Assembly (NCBI GenBank): GCA_964570825.1
Contig: CAZMZJ010000005.1
Coordinates: 62,001-126,000 of the forward strand
Length of the DNA stretch: 64,000 bases
From: UMGS1002 sp964570825
GTDB lineage: Bacteria; Bacillota; Clostridia; Oscillospirales; CAG-272
Direction of reading: 5' to 3'
Both the position numbers and the translations under genes were made by a program. Below the pieces are notes generated by a model, which ran no database searches, had not been told where the DNA came from, and saw only the letters and a list, made by a program, of their open reading frames with translations. Below are positions 32,355-41,071 of this stretch, piece by piece (within the stretch, counting starts at the first letter, position 1; the number at the start of each line of letters is the position of its first letter).

Positions 32355-35300
32355 ATGAAATTCAACTATGATTTTCATAAATCTCTGGCCGTTCTGCACT
32401 CAGGCTGCGAAGCTCCCCGCGCATACTTTATTCCCTTTGGCGACGAAAAAACCGCATTGTCGGAAAACCGCGGTTTGTCGGAGCGTTTTTCATCCCTCTG
32501 CGGGGATTGGTATTTCCGCTGGTACGAATCGATAAACAGCATCGACGACTTCACCTCCCCGTCCTTCGACGCGTCGGTGATGGATATGGACAGGATGACT
32601 GTTCCGCGCTCGTGGCAGACTGTTCTCGGCAGGGGGTATGATGTTCCGCACTACACCAACGTCAACTACCCTTATCCCGTCGACCCGCCTCACGTGCCCG
32701 CCGACAATCCCTGCGGTCTTTACGTCCGCAGTTTCACAATTCCTGAAAACATCGGGGAAAAGCGCGTCTACATAAACTTCGAGGGCGTAGACTCATGCTT
32801 TTATCTTTTTGTGAACGACAGATTTGCCGCCTACAGCCAGGTGAGCCACATGACAAGCGAAATCGAGATAACTGGGCTTGTCGCTCCGGGCGTGAACACT
32901 CTCAAGGTGCTTGTTCTCAAGTGGTGCGACGGCTCGTATCTTGAAGACCAGGACAAATTCCGTTTGTCCGGCATTTTCCGCGAGGTATACCTGCTTTACC
33001 GCGACCCTGTGCATATAAGGGACATATATGTCAAGCCGGAACTGAATGCAGATTATTCGCAGGGTGTTCTTGGCGCGGACATCGAGCTTACAGGCAAATC
33101 GCTGCTCGAATTCAGGCTGCTCACCCCCACGGGGAACGAAATTTCGGGCGGCAGCATAATTATCGACGGCAGTGGCCATTATGAAATGCTTGTCCCGAAG
33201 CCTCGCCTCTGGTGCGACGAAATACCTGATCTTTACACCCTGTGCGTAAAATGCGGCGGCGAGCACATCTGTATTCCGGTCGGCTTCCGCGATATAAAAA
33301 TCAAGGACAAAGTGCTTTTAATAAACGGGAAAAAGGTGAAGGCGAAGGGAGTGAACCGGCACGACAGCCATCCCATACTCGGCGCCGCCACTCCGTACGA
33401 CCATATGCTGCGCGACCTTTACATAATGAAAGCGCACAACATCAACACAATCCGTACCAGCCACTATCCTAACGACCCCCGGTTTCTCGGGCTGTGCGAC
33501 CGTCTTGGCTTTTATGTCTGCGACGAGGCTGACCTTGAAACGCACGGAATGCAGCGCGCCGGGTACTGGGACGCGCTGACCGACTCGCCCGACTGGACCG
33601 AGGCATACCTTGACCGCGCCCGCCGGATGTTCGAGCGCGACAAGAACCACCCGTCGGTGATAATGTGGTCTGTCGGCAACGAATCGGGCATCGGGCGCAA
33701 TCACCGCGCCATGGCGGACTATTTCCACTCGCGCATGGAGGGCTGCATCGTGCACAGCGAGGACATATCGCGCCGGCTGCACGACAACCTGAAGAGCGAG
33801 AATAAAGAGGTACGGAAAAATGTTGAATGCGACTATATCGACATCGAGAGCCGCATGTACCCGTCGCCCGAGGAATGCCTTTCCGACTATCTGACCGGCA
33901 AGACCTATTCGAAGCCTCTCTTTCTCTGCGAATACTCTCACGCGATGGGCAACGGTCCCGGCGACCTTGCGGCGTACTGGGAGCTTATCAACTCGCACGA
34001 CAGCTTTTTCGGGGGCTGCGTCTGGGAGTTCACCGACCACTCTGTGGCGACCGGCGAAAACATATACACAGACCCGCATTACATATACGGCGGCGACTTC
34101 GGCGACCAGCCTAACGACGGCAACTTCTGCGTCGACGGTCTGGTGTATCCCGACCGCAGGCCGCATATGGGGCTTCTCGAGTACAAGCAGGCGATAAAGC
34201 CGTTCAAGGTTGCAGGCTTCGACGCGGCGGCGGGGACGCTAAAAATCCGCAATATGCTGTATTTTACTGACCTTTCGTGTTATGATCTTTTCTGGAACAT
34301 CGAGCGCGACGGAAAAATCCTGTATGAAGGAAGATTTCCGGCTGTCGTCATAAAGCCGCAGACAGTCAAGCAGTTCAGGATTGAGCCGATTCAGCCGTCG
34401 GGAGACTGCTGCCTCAACGTGTCGCTGAGATACAATAAAAAAATGCCGTGGGCCGATATCGGTTACGAAGCCGGATTTGAGCAGCTCCAGCTCTCTGCGG
34501 CAGAATGCGGGGGAAGCGTTCTGGACGCCGTCCCATCTGGGGCCAGCCTTTCGGTCGTATCTGTCGAAGCTGACGGTTCGGACCCGGCTTACCGCATTAC
34601 CGCCGGCAGCACGGCATACACTGTCAGCCGCATCAGCGGCCTTATCACATCGATAGAAGACAACGGGCGCAAGCTCATAACCACGCCCGTTACCCCGACC
34701 ATATGGCGCGCGCCGACAGATAACGACCGCCGCATCAAGGAGAAGTGGTATGCCGAAGGCTTTGACCGCCTGCGTTCCGAATGCCGCTCTGTTGAGCTTG
34801 TCTCAAACGACGGCAGGAGCGCGGTCGTCACAGCCGGACTGTCCTGCTGCGCCCGGTTCCCGGTGCTCCGCATGAATGTGAAATACACGTTTTATGCCGC
34901 CGGCGGCGTCAGGATAGACTGTGACGTCAATGTCCGTGAAAACCTGCCGGACCTTCCGCGCTTCGGAATGCAGTTCAATATGCCCGAGGGCAGCGAAAGG
35001 ATACGCTATTTCGGACGTGGCACAGCCGAGAGCTATATAGACAAGCGCCTTGCTTCAAAGCTCGGTGAGTATGAAACCACTGCGTCCGGGAACTTTGAGC
35101 ACTATGTCCGCCCGCAGGAGAACATGGCACACGCCGACACCCGCTGGGCATATGTCTCAAGCATCGCCGGACACGGACTTCTCTTTGCCATGACCGGGAC
35201 GCCCTTCAGCTTCAACTGTTCGCACTTCACGCCGGCGCAGCTCACCGTGACAAGGCACGACTACGAGCTTGTCCCGCTGAAGGAAACAGTCGTGAACATC

Positions 35301-35453
35301 GACGCCCGCCACAACGGAATAGGCTCCAACTCCTGCGGCCCGGTGCTGAATCCGCGCTGGCAGTTCAACGCCACGCATTTCACCTTCTCCTTCCGGATTC
35401 TCCCGGCTTTCGTCAACAACATCGACCCCTACGCGGAAATCAGGATGAAGTAA
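32355..35453 (+). CDS. lacZ: GH2 beta-galactosidase, LacZ type
   Basis: Hydrolyses beta-galactosides such as lactose. 1032 residues, nearly the length of E. coli LacZ (1023), with no signal peptide. The order is sugar-binding jelly roll (to about 210), immunoglobulin-like domain, TIM barrel, second immunoglobulin-like domain and a beta-galactosidase small-chain domain at the C-terminus. Motifs include GVNRHDSHPILG, TSHYPNDPRFLGLCDRLGFYV split across the barrel start, the acid/base WSVGNESGIGRNH with Glu443, and the nucleophile LCEYSHAMGNGPGD with Glu526. FGGCVWEFTDHS follows. ATG 32355 has GGAGG 9 nt upstream and lies after the promoter. The open frame back to 32001 is antisense to the neighbour and is not part of the gene. 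No lactose transporter is adjacent. Confidence 0.95.
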   Translation: MKFNYDFHKSLAVLHSGCEAPRAYFIPFGDEKTALSENRGLSERFSSLCGDWYFRWYESINSIDDFTSPSFDASVMDMDRMTVPRSWQTVLGRGYDVPHYTNVNYPYPVDPPHVPADNPCGLYVRSFTIPENIGEKRVYINFEGVDSCFYLFVNDRFAAYSQVSHMTSEIEITGLVAPGVNTLKVLVLKWCDGSYLEDQDKFRLSGIFREVYLLYRDPVHIRDIYVKPELNADYSQGVLGADIELTGKSLLEFRLLTPTGNEISGGSIIIDGSGHYEMLVPKPRLWCDEIPDLYTLCVKCGGEHICIPVGFRDIKIKDKVLLINGKKVKAKGVNRHDSHPILGAATPYDHMLRDLYIMKAHNINTIRTSHYPNDPRFLGLCDRLGFYVCDEADLETHGMQRAGYWDALTDSPDWTEAYLDRARRMFERDKNHPSVIMWSVGNESGIGRNHRAMADYFHSRMEGCIVHSEDISRRLHDNLKSENKEVRKNVECDYIDIESRMYPSPEECLSDYLTGKTYSKPLFLCEYSHAMGNGPGDLAAYWELINSHDSFFGGCVWEFTDHSVATGENIYTDPHYIYGGDFGDQPNDGNFCVDGLVYPDRRPHMGLLEYKQAIKPFKVAGFDAAAGTLKIRNMLYFTDLSCYDLFWNIERDGKILYEGRFPAVVIKPQTVKQFRIEPIQPSGDCCLNVSLRYNKKMPWADIGYEAGFEQLQLSAAECGGSVLDAVPSGASLSVVSVEADGSDPAYRITAGSTAYTVSRISGLITSIEDNGRKLITTPVTPTIWRAPTDNDRRIKEKWYAEGFDRLRSECRSVELVSNDGRSAVVTAGLSCCARFPVLRMNVKYTFYAAGGVRIDCDVNVRENLPDLPRFGMQFNMPEGSERIRYFGRGTAESYIDKRLASKLGEYETTASGNFEHYVRPQENMAHADTRWAYVSSIAGHGLLFAMTGTPFSFNCSHFTPAQLTVTRHDYELVPLKETVVNIDARHNGIGSNSCGPVLNPRWQFNATHFTFSFRILPAFVNNIDPYAEIRMK

Positions 35454-35460
35454 CCCGCAA

Positions 35461-35917
35461 ACGCGCCCCGACCGCGCACTGTTAAAAAGCGGCGGACAGA
35501 GCAAGCTTGCCTAAGAAAACCGCACCTCAAACGCGCCCCGACCGCGCACTGTTAAAAAGCGGCAGGCAGAGCGAGCTTGCCGCGGAATGCTGCACCTCAA
35601 ACGCGCGCCGCCCGCGCACTGTTGAAAAGCGGCGGACAGAGCAAGCTTGCCTAAGAAAACCGCACCTCAAACGCGCCCCGCCCGCGCGCTGTTAAAAAGC
35701 GGCAGGCAGAGCAAGCTTGCCGCGGAATGCTGCACCTCAAACGCACGCCGCCTGCGCGCTGTTAAAAAGCGGCAGGCAGAGCAAGCTTGCCTAAGAAAAC
35801 CGCACCTCAAACGCGCGCCGACCGCGCACTGTTAAAAAGCGGCGGACAGAGCAAGCTTGCCTAAGAAAACCGCACCTCAAACGCGCCCCGACCGCGCACT
35901 GTTGAAAAAGCTGCACC
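35461..35917 (+). repeat. Six 70-bp tandem repeats plus a collapsed seventh
   Basis: Units start at 35461, 35531, 35601, 35671, 35741 and 35811, each exactly 70 bp, and a short seventh begins at 35881. Each begins ACGCGCCCCG or a close variant, then the GTTAAAAAGCGGC region, then GCAAGCTTGC (itself a perfect palindrome), then one of two 20-bp ends. Type A ends CTAAGAAAAC-CGCACCTCAA; type B ends CGCGGAATGC-TGCACCTCAA. The order is A, B, A, B, A, A. In the seventh the middle is missing. In B units GCGGCA and TGCCGC can form a stem around the palindrome; A units lack this partner. The array begins 7 bp after lacZ. Confidence 0.95.
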
Positions 35918-35930
35918 GCTTAGAGCTCCC

Positions 35931-35984
35931 GCTTCAACTTCAGCTTCAACTTCAGCTTCAACTTAAGCTTCAGCTTCAGCTTCC
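35931..35984 (+). repeat. 12-bp tandem repeats (GCTTCAACTTCA)
   Basis: GCTTCAACTTCA twice, then GCTTCAACTTAA, GCTTCAGCTTCA and a half unit GCTTCC. It can also be read as nine 6-bp CTTCAA/CTTCAG units. It follows the 70-bp array with a 13-bp gap. Confidence 0.9.
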
Positions 35985-36058
35985 GGCAGAAGCCTTGCCG
36001 ACGCGGCGGCGCAGCCTGCATTCCTGTTTTCAAGATGCACAACCTGCGCGTCACCGTG

Positions 36059-36106
36059 TTAGCGCGTTATCCTATTATCGTATTATCGTGTTATCGCGTT
36101 ATTTTG
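36059..36106 (+). repeat. 8-bp tandem repeats (TTATCGNN)
   Basis: TTAGCGCG, TTATCCTA, TTATCGTA, TTATCGTG, TTATCGCG, TTATTTTG in direct succession. The motif resembles the 8-bp array upstream of tadA. Confidence 0.85.
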
Positions 36107-36116
36107 AATAATTTTG

Positions 36117-36154
36117 ACCCGCGGATACAGCTTTCAGGGCTGTTATCCGCGGGT
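36117..36154. terminator. Long hairpin in the lacZ / membrane-protein intergenic region
   Basis: ACCCGCGGATA pairs with TATCCGCGGGT, extended inward by CAGC/GCTG with one bulged base. It may end transcripts from either side, but neither strand has a clean T-run (plus strand TTCCTTGT). The remaining sequence 36155-36312 shows no gene. Confidence 0.5.
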
Positions 36155-36312
36155 TCCTTGTATAAATATAAATTGCAAAACCTGCGCCGCAAAATTATTG
36201 CCGGTTTATAGCCAATTTGTAAACGCGTTGTGAATTCGGCATTTTGACGAATTGAAAACAGCAATTTTTGTCCTGTCTGATTATTCGTCAGGCAGTATCC
36301 TGAAGACGAAAA

Positions 36313-37032
36313 TCAGTCCCCCGTTTCGGGCGGGATAAAATTAACTATTGCAGAAAACATTGCCGCCGCGTCCGCATAGCTGTTCTTGTCGCTGCTCTTT
36401 CCGAAGACATAAGGCGACAGCAGGCATACCACAGTGTCGGCGGGGAGGGCCCGGAGCGCCTCAAAATACTGGTAAAGCGCGGTGTCCCCGAGCCTTACGC
36501 CGTATTCGCCGTAAGCCGAAGGCGGAACGCTGCCGAGCACATCGCTCAGCTTACGTAGCCTTCCGGCAGCGGCCAGACTGTCATAAAGCCACGGGTCGAT
36601 AAGACATACCGAGCACTCGCCGGTGAGCAGCATATTTGAGTAGCTTTCATATTCCCTTGCAAAATAGGCCGAGTCAATCACCCCCGTGCCGTCCGAAAGC
36701 TCCTTCAGCTGCTCCGCGGACATGACCTGATAGGTTATCAATTCGGTAAATTTTCTCCCGTCGCCGTTATAATCTTCCGGCATAACGGTGTTGAAAACCG
36801 ACCTGACCCCCTCCAATTCGGAAGAGTTCAAAAGGCATGGCCCGCCGTACAGCAGCGAAATATCTTCTTTTTCGACCGAGCACATCTGCAACGTGCATAT
36901 CACAATCACAAATATCACAAACAATGTTATCAGTATAATTGCTTTATTGTGATACCAAAAGTTATCCAGCCAGCGCAAAAAAACGCTGTTCGCCTTAATA
37001 TCGCCTGCGGGGATTTTTTCTCCTTTATTCAT
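36313..37032 (-). CDS. Single-pass membrane protein of unknown function
   Basis: 239 residues. A 30-residue cytoplasmic N-terminus (with FLRWLDNFWYHNKAI) leads into one helix at about residues 30-50 (ILITLFVIFVIVICTLQM). The rest is probably outside and has no Cys-rich or catalytic motif that I know. Visible strings are PEDYNGDGRKFTELITYQ and GECSVCLIDPWLYDSLAA, the latter reminiscent of extracellular solute-binding proteins without a lipobox. The ATG has GAGGTGG. It lies 66 bp after greA, past a hairpin, and is the last gene before the repeat region. Confidence 0.75.
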   Translation of the reverse strand: MNKGEKIPAGDIKANSVFLRWLDNFWYHNKAIILITLFVIFVIVICTLQMCSVEKEDISLLYGGPCLLNSSELEGVRSVFNTVMPEDYNGDGRKFTELITYQVMSAEQLKELSDGTGVIDSAYFAREYESYSNMLLTGECSVCLIDPWLYDSLAAAGRLRKLSDVLGSVPPSAYGEYGVRLGDTALYQYFEALRALPADTVVCLLSPYVFGKSSDKNSYADAAAMFSAIVNFIPPETGD

Positions 37033-37055
37033 CTAACCACCTCGTTCAAGTGTCA

Positions 37056-37090
37056 AAACGCGGATACGGAAAGCATCCATACCCGCGTTT
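37056..37090 (-). terminator. Hairpin after greA, possible terminator
   Basis: AAACGCGG (37056-37063) pairs with CCGCGTTT (37083-37090), with a further partly paired inner stem. On the minus strand the tail is only TTTTGACA, so read-through into the membrane-protein gene is likely. Confidence 0.45.
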
Positions 37091-37098
37091 GCATCAGT

Positions 37099-37593
37099 TC
37101 AAGTGTTATTATGAGCTCTTGTGACTTCCTCTATTTTCAGATGTACAAGCCCGCCGGGAGTTTCAACTGAAATGCTGTCTCCGCTCTTCATGCCGATCAG
37201 CGCCTTTCCTATCGGCGACTGATCGGAGATTTTTCCGAGAAGCGGGTTCGCCTCGTTTGAACAGACTATCTGGTACTCTATCTCCTCGTTGAACTCCTTG
37301 TCAATAACCTTTACCGTAGAGCCAACGCTGATTACTGTCGAATCAATCTTCGACTCGTCGACGATGACCGCATTGACAATCATCTCCTCAAGTTCTTTTA
37401 TTCTTGCCTCAACTTTGGCCTGTTCGTTTCTCGCCTCGTCATACTCGGCGTTTTCCGAAAGGTCTCCGAAAGACCGTGCGGTGGCGATATCCGCTTTAAT
37501 CTCCTCGCGTCTTGTATTTTTGAGGTAATTGAGCTCGTCGACAAGCTCGTTGTAACCCTGCTGCGTATAGAGCATCTGCTTTGATTTTGACAT
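37099..37593 (-). CDS. greA: Transcription elongation factor GreA
   Basis: Rescues backtracked RNA polymerase by stimulating cleavage of the transcript 3' end. 164 residues, the normal size. The N-terminal coiled coil has the acidic tip SFGDLSENAEYDEARNEQ (the GreA Asp/Glu pair). The C-terminal FKBP-like domain has ISDQSPIGKALIGMKSGDSI. It lies 32 bp downstream of the S41 protease gene. The two may be cotranscribed. Confidence 0.96.
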   Translation of the reverse strand: MSKSKQMLYTQQGYNELVDELNYLKNTRREEIKADIATARSFGDLSENAEYDEARNEQAKVEARIKELEEMIVNAVIVDESKIDSTVISVGSTVKVIDKEFNEEIEYQIVCSNEANPLLGKISDQSPIGKALIGMKSGDSISVETPGGLVHLKIEEVTRAHNNT

Positions 37594-37625
37594 GTTTGTC
37601 TCCTCTTGATCAAGTATATGAATTT

Positions 37626-38927
37626 TTATTTTTTAAGTTCGCCGACTGCCGCTTTCATCTGATCGTCGTCGATGTCGGCAAGTTTATAAATATTGACTTT
37701 TTTAGCGGCGTCGCTCAGATCCACCACAATATCGGGTTCAATTCCGGTCCCCTCATAGCTGATTCCGCACGGAGGAAAATACATTTTTGTGGTAAGCTTG
37801 ACTCCGCCCTCATAACCGTAATAGGAAAGCGGAAGGATTGACTGCATCGATCCCTTGCCGTATGTGGTAACCCCGATAATTTTGGCAAGCTTATAGTCAC
37901 GGAAATTTGATGTGAACAGCTCTGCTGCGCTGGCGGTGCTGTTATTCACGAGCACTACGCAGTCGAGGCCACGGTATTTGCCTATATCCTCGGCGCTGAC
38001 GCTGCAGCCGGCATAGTCGCCGGAAAGCGTGGACACTTCAGCTTTGAACACTTCTTCATTTCCGCTCTTGTCCTTAGTGCTGATGATTGTATCGCCTTCA
38101 TTAAGGAAATAGCTGAGCACGGCAATTATTGATTTCAGGTCTCCGCCCGGATTGTACCGCAGGTCAAAGACGAATTTATTTATTCCCTGTGCTTTGAGAG
38201 AATCGACAGATTTTGAAAACTGCGACGGAGTTGTCAGATCGAATTCGATTATCTTGACCACGCCGACAGTTGGGTCAATGTCGCTGACGCGATAAGTCAC
38301 CGACTGTGTTTTAATATATCCCCGTTTGATGCTGAACTCTAATTCCTCGGAATAACCGTCTCCGCGTCTGACGACGAACTCGGCATATGTGTCCGCAAGT
38401 CCCTGAAGCTTCGCGACCGCAGGATAATATCCCAAATCCGCGACGCTCTCCCGATTTTCGCCGATCCCGACATAAACGATCAGGTCGCCGGGCTTAAGCC
38501 CCGCCGCGAGCGCCGGTGAATCGGGCATTACGTTAATGACCTCAATTGCATTGTATTCAGTGTTCTCAATAACATTTATACCGATTCCCTGCATCTGTCC
38601 CGCGTTGTTTGACTGAAGAGACGCATATTCTTCCGCGTTGTAATACTCCGCATACTTGTCGCCGGTTGAATCCGCGTAGGCCTTCAGCACCGCATTGACC
38701 AGCGTTTCATTGTCAAGATCGAAGTATGAGAATGTCTTGAAAATTGAATCGAGCGTGTCGAGCTCGGCGAAAGTGTCTGAACCGTCTGATTTGTTGTTTG
38801 AGAGCTCCGCTTCCCGCAGTTTGGCGTCATAAATATTTGAAACGACGAAAAACGCGCTCATAAAGGTTATAAGGATAGCCGCAAGCAAGACAAAAATGAA
38901 TATTGACAACGGTATTTTTTTTGCCAT
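37626..38927 (-). CDS. S41-family carboxyl-terminal processing protease
   Basis: 433 residues. An N-terminal hydrophobic segment (about residues 6-29) anchors it or serves as signal. The PDZ domain (about residues 115-200) has GIGINVIE and LAAGLKPGDLIVYVG. The catalytic domain has KFVFDLRYNPGGDLKSII, VLVNNSTASAAELFT and YGKGSMQSI. In S41 enzymes the Ser in the ASAAE block and the Lys in YGKGSMQS form the catalytic dyad. Substrates are exported proteins, not identifiable here. AAGGTG precedes the ATG. No peptidoglycan-binding domain is present. Confidence 0.92.
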   Translation of the reverse strand: MAKKIPLSIFIFVLLAAILITFMSAFFVVSNIYDAKLREAELSNNKSDGSDTFAELDTLDSIFKTFSYFDLDNETLVNAVLKAYADSTGDKYAEYYNAEEYASLQSNNAGQMQGIGINVIENTEYNAIEVINVMPDSPALAAGLKPGDLIVYVGIGENRESVADLGYYPAVAKLQGLADTYAEFVVRRGDGYSEELEFSIKRGYIKTQSVTYRVSDIDPTVGVVKIIEFDLTTPSQFSKSVDSLKAQGINKFVFDLRYNPGGDLKSIIAVLSYFLNEGDTIISTKDKSGNEEVFKAEVSTLSGDYAGCSVSAEDIGKYRGLDCVVLVNNSTASAAELFTSNFRDYKLAKIIGVTTYGKGSMQSILPLSYYGYEGGVKLTTKMYFPPCGISYEGTGIEPDIVVDLSDAAKKVNIYKLADIDDDQMKAAVGELKK

Positions 38928-38982
38928 TATAATGCACCTTATTTCAAATTTCGATATGTTTCACAATTCAACATTCAACAAG

Positions 38983-39030
38983 TTAAGCGAAATGAACCCG
39001 CCTGTGGCCTGTGGGGTTCATTCCGCTTAA
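38983..39030 (-). terminator. Long hairpin after the CdaR-type gene
   Basis: A 17-bp stem with one mismatch, TTAAGCGAAATGAACCC against GGGTTCATTCCGCTTAA, and a 14-nt loop with two CCTGTGG copies. On the minus strand the tail (ACTTGTTG) is not a proper T-run. It lies between the CdaR-type gene and the S41 gene. Confidence 0.55.
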
Positions 39031-39053
39031 AACGTCTCCGGAATATTTCTTTA

Positions 39054-40139
39054 TCAGAATTTTGCCGGTTTGGAATTCAGATATTTTTTAACCATAAGAG
39101 CGACCTTGAATGTTATCGCATGTTCAAACTCACGCAGGTCAAGGCCTGTAAGCTTGCGGATTTTTTCAAGGCGGTAGACAAGCGTGTTGCGGTGTACGAA
39201 CAGCTTGCGCGATGTCTCGGAAACATTGAGGTTGTTTTCGAAGAAGCACTGAATGGTCATCAGCGTTTCACGGTCAAGAGACTCAAGCGAGCCTTTTTTG
39301 AAGACTTCCTGAAGGAACATTTCACACAGTGTCGTCGGAAGCTGATAAATAAGGCGGCCTATTCCGAGGTTCTCGTAGCTTATGATATTCTTCTCGGTTT
39401 CAAACACCTTGCCGACCTCAAGCGCCACCTGAGCTTCCTTGTAAGCGCGGGCGAGATCCTTAATATTGTCAACCGCGGTGGAAATACCGATAGATACTTT
39501 TGTATAGAACTCAGTACTGAGAGTATCAGCGATATTCGTTGCGATTTTTTCAATTTCCTTCATTTCAATGCCGGGTTTTACGTCCTTGACAAGAACGATA
39601 TCATGCTCGCCGACGCTTATGACATAATCCTTGGACTTGTCCGGGAACATATTCTGAAGCATCTCGAAAGGCATCATGTCGGTCTTGCCGAAGAACTTGA
39701 TAAGGAACACTATCCGCACTTCCTCGGTGTTGAAATGCAGCTCCTTGCTCTTTATATATATGTCGCTCGGAAGAATATTGTCAAGAATGATATTTTTAAT
39801 GAATGACCCTTTGTCGTACTTCTCATCATAGAGGTTTTTGATGTTTCCAAGCGATATCGCCAGCAGTTTTGAAACCTTCTCCGCCATCTTGTCATCGCCT
39901 TCGACGAACACAATATATTCGGTCTTGTTTCCTGTACTGATAGGACGGTATGTATATCCGTCGCGCGCTACCATATCGGAAGCATAAGCCACCTCGTCGC
40001 GGATTCCCTGCCGAATCTCCCCGATCTTTACAAGTTCCGAGCAAGCGATGATTACTCCGTTTTCATCTATTACTCCGATGATACGGTCGACAGCGTCCTT
40101 CATCTGATGGATAACACCCTGAAACAATCTGTTTGACAT
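39054..40139 (-). CDS. CdaR/PucR-type helix-turn-helix regulator
   Basis: 361 residues from ATG 40139, chosen because GAGAGGA is about 10 nt upstream. The N-terminal sugar-diacid-recognition-like part (to about residue 110) begins MSNRLFQGVIHQMKDAVDRI. A GGDEF-like/CdaR middle part (about 110-290) has VSIGISTAVDNIKDLARAYK and EAQVALEVGK. The C-terminal PucR-type HTH (from about 300) has FFENNLNVSETSRKLFVHRN and TLVYRLEKIRKLTGLDLREF. Effector and targets are unknown. Its neighbours are not sugar-acid genes. It has its own promoter. Confidence 0.85.
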   Translation of the reverse strand: MSNRLFQGVIHQMKDAVDRIIGVIDENGVIIACSELVKIGEIRQGIRDEVAYASDMVARDGYTYRPISTGNKTEYIVFVEGDDKMAEKVSKLLAISLGNIKNLYDEKYDKGSFIKNIILDNILPSDIYIKSKELHFNTEEVRIVFLIKFFGKTDMMPFEMLQNMFPDKSKDYVISVGEHDIVLVKDVKPGIEMKEIEKIATNIADTLSTEFYTKVSIGISTAVDNIKDLARAYKEAQVALEVGKVFETEKNIISYENLGIGRLIYQLPTTLCEMFLQEVFKKGSLESLDRETLMTIQCFFENNLNVSETSRKLFVHRNTLVYRLEKIRKLTGLDLREFEHAITFKVALMVKKYLNSKPAKF

Positions 40140-40198
40140 ATCGGTCATTCCTCTCAATATACCATACTTGCAATAGTGTTTTGTATATACTAAACTAT

Positions 40199-40227
40199 AT
40201 TTTACACCATGATTTGTGATTTTTCAA
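40199..40227 (-). promoter_or_regulatory. Sigma-A-type promoter for the CdaR-type gene
   Basis: TTGAAA (40227-40222), 17 bp, TAAAAT (40204-40199) on the minus strand, 59 bp before the start codon. Confidence 0.75.
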
Positions 40228-40315
40228 TAGGCATTTTCAAATTTTTTATAAATTATCATGTGTTTTTACAGCTTATATTATCAAATTCCACCATTGGTCA
40301 CGGTATAATGGGATG

Positions 40316-41062
40316 TTATAATTCAAACTCATAGACCAGACAGCCGAGTACAAATGCGGCAGCGGTCTCAGTGCGCAGTATTCTTTTACCGAGTCCGGTC
40401 ATAATTGCTCCGGCTTTCTTTGCTTTTTCCGCTTCGTCAATCGAGAACCCGCCCTCGGAGCCTATGACAACCGCGATATCGCGGCAGTCCTCCGGCCTGT
40501 CGCGCCGCCGTGCTGACAGAATGGCGCGAAGCGGCTGCGTACCGTCTCCCTCATAGCAGAAAAGCAACGTACCATACTGTCCGGCTTCCTCCAGCATATC
40601 ATCAAAGCCAAGAGTCGGCTTCACAACGGGTATCAATCCGCGTCCGCACTGCTTTGCGGCCTCGAGCGCTATCCTCTGACGGCGTTCTGTTCTTCCGGCT
40701 TCGGCTTCTGGCTTTACACGAACAACGCAGCGGTCACTTTCAAAAGGCGTAATGTCAAACACTCCGCATTCCACGGATTTTTGAATTACCGTGTCGAGCT
40801 TGTCCCCCTTAGGCAGCGCCTGATAAAGATGCGCCCTGTATGACGGCTCTGTGTCAATCTTTCTAACCTCTTTTATCCTTGCGGTAACAACGTCGGAAAA
40901 GCCTTCAAGCACGCAGTCATACTCATAAAGCTGCATATCACAAACAATGATATGTTCCCCTGCAGACATGCGCAATACTCTTGAAATGTGATGAGCATCG
41001 TCGCCTTTTATTGTTATAATACCCTCGGATATCTGATCTTTTCTTACAAAAAATCTGGGCAT
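40316..41062 (-). CDS. rsmE: 16S rRNA (uracil-1498-N3)-methyltransferase RsmE
   Basis: Uses S-adenosylmethionine to methylate U1498 of 16S rRNA. 248 residues. The N-terminal PUA-like part has DDAHHISRVLRMSAGE. The SPOUT catalytic knot has QALPKGDKLDTVIQKSVECG, VVIGSEGGFSIDEAE and GKRILRTETAAAFVLG. It follows prmA by 9 bp, the usual prmA-rsmE pair that ends the heat-shock operon in Bacillota. Confidence 0.95.
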   Translation of the reverse strand: MPRFFVRKDQISEGIITIKGDDAHHISRVLRMSAGEHIIVCDMQLYEYDCVLEGFSDVVTARIKEVRKIDTEPSYRAHLYQALPKGDKLDTVIQKSVECGVFDITPFESDRCVVRVKPEAEAGRTERRQRIALEAAKQCGRGLIPVVKPTLGFDDMLEEAGQYGTLLFCYEGDGTQPLRAILSARRRDRPEDCRDIAVVIGSEGGFSIDEAEKAKKAGAIMTGLGKRILRTETAAAFVLGCLVYEFEL

Positions 41063-41071
41063 GTCAATATG

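Noticed and set aside
33318..34166. 282-codon antisense ORF over lacZ
   Set aside because: Shadow frame of the GH2 coding sequence.
35461..35917. CRISPR array
   Set aside because: Units are contiguous 70-bp repeats with no unique spacers, and no cas gene is nearby.
35507..36111. Overlapping ORFs of 62-84 codons inside the 70-bp repeat array
   Set aside because: They arise because a 70-bp unit cycles through the three frames and gives the same peptide every three units; no ribosome site or family is seen.
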